From assembly GCA_947034895.1 (NCBI GenBank), contig OX344761.1, forward strand, positions 69,563,839-69,627,838: 64,000 bases of DNA, written 5' to 3'. The DNA is from Rhytidiadelphus loreus (Eukaryota; Streptophyta; Bryopsida; Hypnales; Hylocomiaceae). Under the pieces are notes generated by a model. It had not been told where the DNA came from and did no database searches. It worked only from the letters and a program-made list of their open reading frames with translations. Within the stretch, counting starts at the first letter, position 1, and every line of letters begins with the position of its first letter. Below are positions 21,745 through 33,296 of the stretch, piece by piece. Position numbers and translations under genes: made by a program.

Positions 21745-24700
21745 CTAATTGTGTATGTAAGTTGCATCGTCACCGTCGTCAGTATACTCTCCGTTGTCAT
21801 CGAATCCAAGGTACATCCCGGGGTCGTCAATGCCATTGTAATATACATTCTCGCCATCTTCGAGAACCAGAGCCTCAGGATACCGTCCCTCGGAATGATA
21901 TCCCCCATTTGGATTATAGCTCTCTACATATTCCGAGGTATACCTCTCCGAAGCAAAATCAACATGGGCACTCACAACGTGCTCTTCCTCCCTCTTCGGA
22001 TAAATCAAGCACACAGATGAAGGGTTATCCTTACGAGGGGAGGTAACAGTGTAGTACCCCAGCATCTGTGACCTCTCCGCTATAAACTCAACGAGAAACC
22101 CGGGTTTCTGAGTGACAAGGGCTGCACCAAGAGCTGAGGTTGCGCCTACCCCTTGTACCCAGAGGTACTTCAAGCGCGTCATCATGTTTAAGACCGAGCT
22201 TGCCAGTTGAGCCTCCCCAAAGGGACATCCACGAAGCTCAAGCCTTTCCAGCTGCCGACATCCATCAGCCATGAGGCGTAAGCCTTCATCACTTTCGCCA
22301 GAACAGCCCAGAAGGACCCACTTTAGCTTTGCTCCAAACTCCCCGATGTAGCCTACCCCTCGGTCCGTTAAGCCGCCTCTCCGCAAGTACACCGAAAACC
22401 GGGTTAACATTGGGCAGCCTTGCAGGAGTGAGCGAACTCCGTCATCAAGTGGCAAGCCCTCCACAGTTTCAAGCACCTGTTTCAACAAACAAAAACGAGT
22501 ACTCTAGAAAAGCTTTCAAACTGTAGCGTACATACTGACTGGAGATTTGAAACTCTATCTTTACTCTAAAAACAGCTCTAAAGATTAGAATGATACATTG
22601 GTCCCCAGGCGAATCTTCCAAAGAGTGAGCATAAGCAATCTCAGACAGATATTGAATAACGAGGATCCGAATGCATGATTTCCACAAGTTAATGTAGCGG
22701 GGTCAAGCGATGCATATCCCGAATGAACAAATTACAACCACAGTACACACAAACCTCTTATATTATAACCTCTAAAAAGACATTCTAGAATATCCTGCAC
22801 TATACACTTGCCATGCTATCATCGACTGTACCACACTTATTACACATTCAAACTATGTCACAGTGAACATTCGAGAACCCAAATAGTAAGACTAAAGAGG
22901 TTTGCGAGGAGCAGATGAGGCATGCCAGAAATTCCTCCCACTTAATCCAAGGATTCATGGTTTTAAAATGACAAATTTGATGGATAATATTGTGAAAAAT
23001 TTGATAACTAGGTGGTGCCACATTATTTATCACCAGAATCGATGAAGACTTGCGTGTGTTGGTAAAAAATGAAAAACGAAAAATGTATAGAAAAAAGTCT
23101 CCAAATGACCTACTCAAAACTGATAGAAAAAAAGAAGATGAAGGGAGGCATAATTACCTCGAGCAACACAATACGAAAGTCCGTGAGTTTGGGAAGGCAT
23201 CGACCCACTGCTGCAAGTGCTTCGTTATTAACATCAGAAAGGTACATGACTAGGAAATCAAGCTCCCGGCAGCCCTCGCAGATAGCAATCATTCCCTTCT
23301 GGGTGACATAGTCTGTCATGTATTCTAAATGGATATGGTCAACTCGGATCCTCTTCAGTTGTTTGCAGGACTCGCCAATTACCTGCATTCCCCTATCGCC
23401 AACCGCACTTCGCAGCTGCCCATCCCACCAAGTAAACAGCACAATTAACCTCTAAAGGACCAAAACTGCAAAATTTGTACGGTCCACAGTCCAGTCATTG
23501 CTTTTTTAACCAATATCCAAATGCATTGATTTCAAGTTTTGAATGAAATCTAAGGAAGTCTAGATTATTCTTCATTTTATGAAATCTATTTTAAATTAGA
23601 TGTTTAGCTTTTCATGCCAAAGTAAATAGTGTGCTAGATGAAATTTGACTTGAAGGGTAGTTCCAACTACTCTAGAATTTTATGGTCCTGCCTTGCTTCA
23701 ACATTATCAAAAAACGTTTCCCAGTGCTTCTTTGCCTCTATAATTTGGCTAAACTTTTTAGTGTTATAACTTTCTCTCCCTTCTCCACTGAAAACTCAAA
23801 GTGAAATTATATGTCAATCACAGTAGAGAACTATCACTTGAAACCACGAAAACTCTAAACTCTAAACAATTGAGGACATGGCTTTGCAAGAACTCGAGAT
23901 CAAGTCCAAAACAAATTCAGATTTTCTTTCATGAATAGTTCCACGGGTATTGACACAGCTCCTCAAGAATGATACGACCTTCGACAATCTATTTTCTTCT
24001 TGCTATCAAAAGCAGGTAACAAAAAGCATATGAACAAGTCTGTCAGTACCTCCAGTTCTTCAAGAGAATTGCAGTGTCGCAAGAGCTCAATCTGGATCTC
24101 CGCACTCATGGTTGCAAATTTGAGGTCAAGGACTCTCAGAACTGATAGCCGATGAGAAAACGATGCGGCCAATTCTTTCGGCTCCTCAGGGCGTGAGCTG
24201 TAGCAGCCAAGCCCAAGCTCCACCACTGGGACCATGCTGTGATCCAGGATCTTGAAAAAACTGTCCAACTCCATGTCACTGACCTTGAGGGACGAGAGGG
24301 TCTTGAGACGTGGTGCCAACGCTTGCAGCGACTGCTTGATGTTCTCCTCCTCCACCAGCCCTGCTGAGGCTATGTTCAAACTTTCTAAGGCGCCCTCACC
24401 GTTTTGTAAGCTCTGTAGCCATGGTCCGCCATGGTCTTCCATTTCGTCACTTTCTTCCAAATCTAGTACCCTCAAGCCCCTGCAACAAGAGGCCGAAGTA
24501 CCAAAGAGGCGTAAGATTGAGATTAAGGTACAGGATAATATAACCAGATCCTGATCCTTTCTCCTATTGCTTTACCATTATTACCAACAGCGACTCATCT
24601 ATTCTTACACTTGGTTGGGATTTTTTCTTTCAAATCTATCATACCCGCAAGCCTATATAATCCTGCGACTAAGGGGCAAAGTACCCACCTATGAAACTAT

Positions 24701-26888
24701 GGTTGAGGTGGAGGATACTAAAACCGTTACCCCATTGACTGACTCCCGTTCCCAACAACAACTCATTTCTTTCAATACAAATAGTTGGCCTTCAATTAGA
24801 GATCAAAGGGATAAACTTCACGTAGGGTTGGACCATTGACATAGAGACTGTCTGCAAAAATGCTGCCAAGAATTCAGGTTCCTTTTCGTGAATCTCCAGA
24901 ATTTATCGCATTCAAAATAACTTTGATCGACTCTAGTCCCTCACATTTGGGGGTTTTGTACTCTGAAAAATCTGTAAAAAAAATGAAAAATTACAAATGA
25001 ATCAACGTAACACCAAGAATTCGACTCGGCATACATACCTGCAAGACTCAGAGATGTACTGGAGTCCTTCTGTACTAAACCCACAACACTTGTTTAACTT
25101 CAACTTCTGCGATTGCCACAACCCACCAGAAAAACAGAATATCACTCACCCACTTTGTCATAAGTACCAAAACACTGATATCAAAAACATACAGTTCCTT
25201 TCATGAATCTCCAGGTATACTAATAAACTTCATGATGAAACAAATGAAAAAGTACTTCACAGCAACATCCATAACATTCCTGCATAGTAGTGACATGTCA
25301 CACTGCAAAGAGTGAGTAAATTAGAGCAAAATCCTGCCAAATCAAGCAGAATTAGAGCTCTAACCTACTCACATTCAAGGTAATGGCTCTTTGGCTTGAA
25401 GAGCTCTCACTTGTTCAAATAGAGCTCAACTTTGCAAAACAAGGTGCTAGGGATGCCTTTTCATATCAATTGAAAGAGTACTCAACAAAAATCCTCTAAA
25501 ATGCTATTTCCTTGTAACTTTGAAACTTTTCCACTCAAACTTTCGTACTGGCTGCAGCTAGACATAACACTATTGATAAGACTTGCGTCCTAGTACTTTT
25601 GAATCTTTTCGACACTAATCTTTCTATTGGGTGCAACTGTTAGCTAGCCTTCACATTCTTCAAAGGAACTGCAAAAGCCTTGAGCCAAGCTAATAATCCA
25701 ACAAAGAATCAAGATTCCCCAATTCCTTAACATCTCCTTTCATTTTCCCAAATCTTCTCATATCTTGAGTTCAGAAATGAAAACGTGATACTCAGCCAAC
25801 TATTATAGGCAAGTGTAGTTACTGCAACCTTAACCACAGTGCAGCAGCTACAGTGAAATGGGTGGGCGGCGAACACTGCTCTAAAACCTCATGGAGTACA
25901 AACACAGGGGAGAGCTCCAAAATTTTCCAAACTCTCTAAAGCCATTCTGTCCAAGCAACCGATTGCTTTGACGGAATTGCGGTTATACAAAAGTGCAATT
26001 ACTGACAACCATAGTGAAATGGGCGGGCGGCGAACACTGCTCTAAAACCTCATGGAGTACAAACACAGGGGAGAGCTCCAAAATTTTCCAATCTCTCTAA
26101 AGTCGTTCCTTCAAAGCTACCGATTCCTTTGACAGAATTGCTCTTGAACGCAAGCGAAATTATTGAAAACCACAGTAAAGAGGGTGGGCAGAGAACACTA
26201 CTCTAAAACCTGATGGAGTACAAACACAGATGCAAAAATTTCCAAACTCTCTGCAGTCATTCTGTTAAAGCTACCGATTGCTTCCACAGAATTGCTCTCA
26301 TACACAAGTGCAAACGGTGGGCGGTGAACCCTGCTCTAGACTGTTGTGCACAACAAGAAGGAAACTATTCCGAATTCTCTAAAGCAAAGCTACCAATTGC
26401 AATGACAGTGGGAGAGAAGGTGAGTGAAAGCGTGTCTCTACATTCAGTTTTTGGCACTTCGAAGCCAGAAGCGCCAAATCTCCATCCGTGACATTCATGC
26501 GTCGGAGATGCAGACCCTGCAACTTCGGATACGCCGTTCCAATCTCCTCAATCCAAGGCCCCGCATGACCACCCCAATCGTCCACTAGCAACCCAAACTC
26601 ATACGCCCGCGGCTTCCCTTTGATCTTGATCTTCTCCAAGTTTTTAAACCGCTTGGAGAGGTCGGTGGGGCCGATGGAGTAGCAGTTGCTGATGTAGACA
26701 CTCTTCCTAGTTAAACCGTCAACCTTCTGCCACATCTTGCAGACTTCGGAGGCAGAGCCGCGGTCTTCGGAGCTTTCCAATCGGTTGAAGATGCACTCCA
26801 GGATCTGCTCGGGAAGGTTGTCGATACACTGGGAGTCGTCGTCCGAGATTTTCATCCTCGTACTCTTCCCCGCCATGGCTGCCTCCAT
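21745..26888 (-). CDS. COI1: COI1-type jasmonate receptor, F-box/LRR protein
   Basis: Five exons (26442-26888, 25039-25106, 24050-24479, 23158-23415, 21745-22476) join in frame at GT/AG sites to give 644 residues. The F-box is near residues 22-66 (IDNLPEQILECIFNRLESSE); COI1-type leucine-rich repeats follow to about residue 560. Equivalents of the Arabidopsis ligand- and phosphate-contact residues are present: R94 (R85), R339 (R348), Y373 (Y386), R396 (R409), Y431 (Y444), the W and L of LKWVLLG, the R of LELRG and the W of YLWVQG. The exception is Val371 for Ala384. COI1 is the substrate-recognition subunit of an SCF ubiquitin ligase that binds a jasmonate-type hormone together with JAZ repressors and acts in the nucleus. 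An 83-residue acidic, tyrosine-rich tail (562-644) is absent from the 592-residue Arabidopsis protein. Exon ends are deduced from homology and splice signals; exon 2 (KLKLNKCCGFSTEGLQYISE) is the shortest. Confidence 0.93.
23416..24049 (-). other. COI1 intron 3 with a TTAA-type terminus
   Basis: Close to the acceptor of exon 4, the plus strand at 23445 reads TTAACCTCTAAAGGACC, resembling the family A start. No matching right end was found, so it would be an eroded or solo end. Confidence 0.4.
25801..26405 (-). repeat. ~161-bp tandem repeat in COI1 intron 1
   Basis: The run GGTGGGCGGCGAAC...GCTCTA recurs at about 25861, 26022, 26183 and 26316. Units share GATGGAGTACAAACACAG and ACCGATT blocks, with periods 161, 161 and about 133, the last unit shortened. 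The array fills much of the 1335-base first intron and ends ~40 bases from the donor site. Confidence 0.85.
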
Positions 26889-28045
26889 TCTTTACTAAAG
26901 AAAAACGCCTAGAATTGAACTCCCAATAATCACAAAACAAGGTTCAACAAGGAAGTCTGCGTTGTAACCCAAAATGCCGACGGAAATGGTGGGTTCAGAT
27001 GCAAACTCTAAGGGCAAGTAGAAACTCGGCAACGACTTCGAAGAGTGATAAGCTTAAGGAAAAGCTTCCTCGAAACTGCCAAAAGATGCACAAGATGCGT
27101 CACAAGATGCGTGACGGGATGCCTGAAGAGATGTGTAGAACGAGAAGGACGAGCACAACCGAGGCTCAAGTCCATTCACTCGGACCCCACGTTCCAGGCA
27201 CAGAGAGGTCAGTCGACATGACTGCGATCACTGGCGAGACTGATGAGAAGACGCGTGAGGAAAGACAGCCGCCATGAACACGGACAAGTGCGGAACGATC
27301 CAACGTCAAGCTCCAATAAAGATTCTCACCCAAAAAAACATCTGCAGTGCACAAGCACACAAAAACACAAACACGCCAAAACAGAGAACAACTTGAACAG
27401 AGGAAGTCCTCTCCACCACAACAAACCGCACCAAAACCAAAAACTCTCCGAAAAAAAACTCTCCGAAAAAAACCTCCAAATGCGCAAAACCCGACAAATT
27501 CGCCAAAAGCTCGAAACCACGAATAAAACAATAATTACTGGTGCACCCCCAAATTGCTGCTTCCCCAATTTCTGTATCCGCAAAAGCTGTGTATCCCCCA
27601 ATTTCTGTATCCCGAATTGCTCTATCCCGAATTGCTGTATCCCGAATTGTTGTGTATCCTGAACAGCTGTGTCCCGAATTGCTTGAATCCGAGAAAAGTG
27701 GATCACGATCTGTACCACTCCGGGAAAGGACGGTGGTCGGACTTCCTCAAAATATCAAAGAATCAATAAATCAATGGATCCCTACCCTTCCACAGTTCCC
27801 ACCTTTACAAGCCAAGGCTTCTGTTGGTCGTGGCTTGCCACTGATGAGTGGCACCCTGCTTCCAGACAAGCCTGAGTGATGCCTTCGATGACGAAATGAC
27901 GAATCTCTGACAGATGCACAGAAACAAACAGCTCACGACTGAGATGGTATAATCGGAGCTCGGCGTGAAAACACGCGGGGCCACAGGATTCCTTGGGGTT
28001 TTGGAGGCAATTCAGTTCTGAATTTCTGATGCGGGGGGAGCTTAC
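26889..28045. other. COI1 upstream region
   Basis: This should hold the COI1 promoter and 5' untranslated region. It has moderate GC and no recognisable protein. Frames at 27166-27531 and 27243-27662 are low-complexity or repeat-derived. CACAAGATGCGTCA-type short repeats occur near 27085-27115, and AAACTCTCCGAAAAA is duplicated at 27440-27470. Confidence 0.4.
27553..27695. repeat. ~15-bp minisatellite upstream of COI1
   Basis: About eight imperfect units built on CTGTATCCCGAATTG follow each other, with units of 10-15 bases. In one frame they translate into a repeated I/C/P/N pattern that is only a reflection of the repeat. Confidence 0.85.
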
Positions 28046-28187
28046 GCAACTGGGACGGAAGGTCGGAAGGTCGTTCGTCGACGGTTTCTCGTCCGATCGG
28101 AGCTTTATCGTCGATGCGTTTCTTTTTAGGTTTATCGTTGTGATCGGTGGATGAAATTGTCGACATTCGTCCATGAGTAGCGTCCAA
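28046..28187 (-). CDS. Candidate first coding exon, unrecognised
   Basis: An ATG at 28187 opens a frame reading MDATHGRMSTISSTDH and then PKKKRIDDKAPIGRE, RPSDLPSQL. Codon choice is GC-richer than the flanks. A good donor (TTGC|GTAAGC) follows at 28045; without splicing the frame runs on to 27933. TATAATAA stands ~30 bases upstream. PKKKR looks like a basic nuclear-import cluster, and DLPSQL resembles the first residues of an F-box, but the rest of such a domain was not found in the 1.1 kb before COI1. It may be the relic of a neighbouring gene or an upstream COI1 exon. Confidence 0.3.
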
Positions 28188-29548
28188 TCGACTTTTTATT
28201 ATAGGTACTTTTCGTTTTCCTTTAGGTTCCCTTTATGATATTTAGATGAAAGTAATTAGAGAATCTCCAATCCAATATAATTCTTGAATGCAAGCATTCA
28301 ATCACAAATTTTGTTGGAAATTCTTTTAATCTCAAAGTGATTTGAATTAAAGATAGTAGGATTCCTTTTGAAAAGCTATGAAAAATATTTGTAAAATATT
28401 CATATCATTAATTCTTGTAGAGTCTTCTTTCTCCTTTCTTTGGATATATAATATGATTTTTCTTGAACCTTCTTGAGTGAATATTAATTAGATTAAGAAT
28501 ATGTTTCATGACATTCATCACACACCTAGTAGATGGTTGAGCATTTAAAGGGTAACCACAAAAAAAAATCATATCACTAAGGTTGTTCATTCAAAAATTA
28601 TGAAATTTTTGGATGAATAGGTGTATTCTTCATATCCATAGTTTCCTTTTAAGTTATCAACTAGTTACTTTTTGTCTCTTACATCCTTACTACTATAGAA
28701 TAAACATGTATGGAACCAAAAGTGCACTTCATCCCAAATGTCAAAACTTGTCACCTTCTAGTTCAATAAACAAAAATGTTCAAGAGAAAAAAAAATCAAT
28801 GGTGCAAAAACTGTACTATAATGTTTTGAGAACAAAGACGTATATTTTAAAATTCAACTCTAGTTTTTTGTAGTGTATTTTTTCTTTGACCTTCACTTAG
28901 TAATAATATGATAAATAGAGCGCATCCCACCATTCTACAAACTAATCAAGCCCTTCCACGTGGATTCAATTCTCCTCTCAATTCGGGCATTAAAGGTTCT
29001 AGAACAAGAGATATGAAGGTTGCAATCTAATCATGAGGTCATTCGACTTCGGAAGTTGCATAAGAAACAATGTCTCAAAGTACAAGACATTTTTATTAAA
29101 AAAAACTTAAAGAAAAAACTTTGTTCATCTTTTAGGAAAGGCTAGAAAATACTCACTTTTTGAAGTTGGGTGATAGTAAAGTGCTCCCTTTTTTTTCCCT
29201 AAAGGTCTTCGAATCTATTTTGTGAGTTTGTTTTTTCTGGATCATGTTGTATGGTACGTGTTCCCTTATCCGTCACCGAAAATGATTTTATATTTATTTG
29301 TTTATTTTCCACTTCAGTTGTGTGAATGCAAAAAAATTAATTAATTTTTTAAAATAAAATTTTGGATGAGCTTCAGTTTTTTGCAAGTTGGTACCAGTTT
29401 GTCTGGCAATCACCTGTGGGGTTCAGGAGTTTCCAGTGATCACTTTTGGCCATTACTCCTTTTGTATCTTTCATTTGTACAACTGGCTTAACATTCTCAC
29501 TGTACATTTAGGTGCCCACATTAACATTGTTTAACTTAAATGAGGCGG
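28188..29548. other. Gene-free AT-rich region
   Basis: No gene, RNA or clear mobile-element end was recognised. Confidence 0.4.
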
Positions 29549-30260
29549 CATAACATTATTAACCAACGATGGGGCCCTTTTGGAAGTTGGAGCCCTAGCA
29601 TGGCAACTTTCCAGCCAACCCATGACTCTCTTGCAATTTTTCAGCCAACCGATGACTCTCTTGCAACTTCCTACTCAACTAATGACACCAGAGTTGCAAC
29701 TTCGCACTCATTTAATGATACTAAGGTAGAAGTACCTACTCCTGATAAATTAAGCATTTCAGCCTATACGATATGGGAAATTTGTTGAAAAACTCAGTTC
29801 AATGTGTGTAAACATAAGGACGAGGAAGAATGAAAAAAATGAAAAATTCCAATTATGAATATTTTATTGAATATAAATGTAGATTTTTCATTTGGATCCA
29901 TTCCGGTTTCATAGACTCACCTATTCTAGTTAGCTTGGGCACTTCTCCATATGCAAAGAGGGAAGAGAAATGAATGGATAAGAAGGTACAAACAATGAAT
30001 CTTTCTTAATGAATAGTGCATCCAACTATTGTCCACAATAGGTCGGCCTAAAAAGCCATGACAAGGAGGTTGTCCAAAATAGGTACTTCTACCGTAGCAT
30101 GATATTGCAACTTCCCACTCATCTAATGACACTAGCATTGCAACTTCCCAGCCGCCCAATGACTTTCTACAGATTATAACTAAGTTCACTCCCTAGCATA
30201 TAAGGAAGCATCATCCCTCCTCCAAGGGGGAAAGGTTTAGGGCGGTTAACAATGTTATGA
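29549..30260. mobile_element. Inverted-end element, family J
   Basis: It starts CATAACATTATTAACCAA and ends GGTTAACAATGTTATG. The shorter relative at 40792-41069 has the same ends and the interior words GTTGCAACTTCC and CCAAGG.GGAA. Inside, ~30-bp units (CAACTT..CAGCCAACC.ATGACTC) are repeated four times at 29598-29715 and again in part at 30108-30168. Confidence 0.6.
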
Positions 30261-31922
30261 GTTGAGGGTCCTTTTTGTATCCTTGAAAAGGGACCCTTAC
30301 ATTGAACAAAATTGTCTTCTATGGTTTCTCAACTAATCCTAATCCTTTAATTAATTGATAAGTCCCTCCTAAGTATCTAGTCTAGCATAATACCTTCCCA
30401 ACATGAAAAGGACTATGTGTTGTGTATTCAATTTTTTAGTTCTTTGAAGGATACGAGTAAATTCAATGAGAAGAGTGAAAGATTTTCTTGGGGGGGTGTC
30501 TTTGATGAAAATCCTCTTTGAAATTGAAATGTAAGGTAGCGACAAATAAGTTACTGTAACTCCAAAATTTGAGTCTACGTTTTCATAAGTTTCACTCCAT
30601 GTACAATACTTTGAAAATTAGTGAACAAACCCAAATGAGTGAACATGCACAATGTTGTAGTATTCTGCATATGCTACAATCCTAAGACTGAAACTAGAAA
30701 CAAAAAACAATTACAATTTGAAAATTAATGAATTTCAAATCTAACTACCCCTATAGACTCAATTGTTTGACTATTTATCAAAATCACTCAAAAAATTATC
30801 AATACTTCTTCTTTGAGCCACAATGACTTCAAAATCTTATTGCATGTTGTTGTACATCATTGAAGACCCGCCCCCATTGGTATTGTAAAATTTGACATAC
30901 ATATGCTTATATATATATATATATATATCTCATAGATGATCTATAGGTTGTAATTTGAAATGTTGTTTTTTCCACTTTTAATGAATTTCAAGATATTTTT
31001 CCTATTAAACAATTAATACAGATCACTTTAATTTGTATTTTGCAACCAAATTTTTTTTTTGTAGCAATTTTTTTGAATCCAAGATGTTTGTATTTGTTTG
31101 TATTATAGATGTGATTTGATAAGTTATAACAACAACCAATATATGATATCAAAGATCAAAGATATTTTCTTGATAATTAATAATGGTTGCTACACTCAAG
31201 AAAATAATTACCAATAATTGATGGTTGCCTCATCAACCATCTCTTATTGGTTGATGGAGCAACCTCCAAAGTTGTTTCATCTTATCATATTAAGTGGGCA
31301 AAGTTTTGCTTGTACATAATTCGATGGATCGGGAAGGTGCAAGAATTTTGTTTAAGCTTGAAAATGTGTTCTAGTCATAATTTTTGATATAATGGAACAA
31401 GAAAAAATGGAACCCATTTTGTATCAATAGTTATTTTGGTTTAGTTACCTTTTCATCCCCATATATAATAGAATAACCACAAAAATTTAGTTGTTGAAAC
31501 TCATCAATTTTTCCTATTCAAGTCCATGGTCCATCGTATTGCCATATCTATCTACATATGTGGCATATTCAAGTGGTTACATTCACAATATCCCCCAAAA
31601 TAGTTAGAAGCTAGAAAATATTAAATAATTGCACAAGAAAAGGAAGTTGGTTCCAAAAGAAATTGAAACTAGATGCACCATTGAATTGAACCATAGGCTC
31701 CATGTCACGAGTTAGATACATTTGATTCCAACTGTACAATCTCAAAACACATGCTTGATGCCATCCGGATTTTTAATGTCACCATCAATGTCTTCACCAT
31801 CACTACTAGAAAATTCTCCAATGGAGTTATCACTTTTGCTCTCTAACATGGAAATCCTAGCCACAACCCTCCTACTCTATCGACGTGACAACATAGCAGT
31901 GAAGGATGCTTCATGAACTGAG
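30261..31922. other. Gene-free region with a TA microsatellite
   Basis: An alternating TA run occurs at about 30908-30928. Sequence near 30262-30340 resembles 52520-52600, so it is a small dispersed repeat. The frame at 31722-31916 has no recognisable homology. Confidence 0.4.
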
Positions 31923-31923
31923 G

Positions 31924-32074
31924 TAAACTACCCCATTATGGAATAAATGGGAGGAAGCCCATTGTGGGTAGAATTCTAATGGTGGTGTACATTCAAGTTC
32001 TGAAATGTACACCACGATTAAAACTTTGCCCACAATGGGCTTGCTCCCATTTATTCCATAATGGGGTAGTTTAT
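31924..32074. repeat. ~150-bp near-perfect hairpin
   Basis: TAAACTACCCCATTATGGAA at the left pairs with its complement at the right end. Pairing continues through GGGAGGAAGCCCATTGTGGG and GTGGTGTACATT, leaving a loop of about 12 bases (around 31993-32004). It has the shape of a small fold-back MITE or of a hairpin RNA precursor if transcribed. Confidence 0.8.
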
Positions 32075-33296
32075 CTTAATTTGACATTATCTACGAAGTT
32101 CATGGTCTCATCATAAATATGGGTTCCATTTTCACCCCCAAATAATTCCGCCATTGCCATATGCCTTAGCTACCCCCTAGATGTATGCTCTCCTCCAATA
32201 ATAACAAATTCGGGCTCTTCAAAAGGCATCCCCTTGGAAAAGAAAATACCATTGTCATCTAATGATTCTTTGACTACTCCTTGCTCTGTAAGCAAATCTA
32301 ACCCTAAGATAGTAGATATGATGAGGATAGAGAGTTCCACCCTTACGCTTTGATTGTTGCATCCATCATGCTTGCAACTATGTCCAACTTCCAGTCATTG
32401 TTGTTGTCTCTCATGCCACCCTTCTCTAATTTGGTTTTAATTTTCTTGTGTAGACTTTGTCGCATGCTTGAGTTGTGTGATTGTACAGTGTAAAGATCCC
32501 TTTAGGCCACCAAATCAAAGTTCCTCCAAACTTCTCACTTCATCCAAATTGTATTTTCTATATGTTAACTTCTCACTTCGCTTGGGCATTTAGAAGTTAA
32601 TACAAGCTTGAGAATTACACCAATTATACCATTACATTAATCATTGTTATCTCCATTTTTACAAAGACTTTCATACCTATTAAAAGATTTTGCAATTACT
32701 ATGTTTATTTATTTTTTAAATATTTCAAAAAACCATATAAATTTTGATGTTATAAACTATGTGGTGATGAAGAAAAATCCAAGATGAAAATTATTTTAAA
32801 GGAAGAATATCAAATTTGGAATATACTCACTAATATAGAAGATTGAATGGAGTTTCACTAAGCAAGAACATGATTTGTTGTTTAAGGATTAATTGTGATA
32901 GATTAACCAAAAAAAAGTTTGCATTTTTTGGGTTGTTTTTTGTTCTTTACTTTTGGTCAATGCATTTTATTAGTAAGGTAATTGCATCTAATTGCAACAT
33001 GTTTCTAAAACTAGCTCTAATTTATTCTTGCCTAAAATGTAGAGCCTCTATTCATGAGAGTTTGGGATTGATTCCATCAATTGGTACATGCTTTTCCAAC
33101 ACTTTTAAAAGTCATGCTTTATTTAAACAATGTCCAAAAATGCATGATAAGATAATCTAGATACTCTTATCAAGATCCAAACATAATTTAAATGGAATAA
33201 TAGGAACCATTCTCAAATATTTATTTGGAAGTTTTTAGATGTAGTCACTCTAAATCCATTTTATTACATGCTAGTTCCAAGTAGCATTCATTCTCT
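32075..33296. other. Gene-free AT-rich region
   Basis: Frames such as 32843-33160 have composition typical of random AT-rich sequence. Nothing was recognised. Confidence 0.4.

Noticed and set aside
27243..27718. Frames with repeated CIPNC- or QQFGI-like peptides upstream of COI1
   Set aside because: They are translations of the 15-bp minisatellite and flanking low-complexity DNA on both strands.
32843..33160. 105-codon plus-strand frame
   Set aside because: AT-rich composition, no homology and no splice partners; frames of this length are expected by chance in the window.
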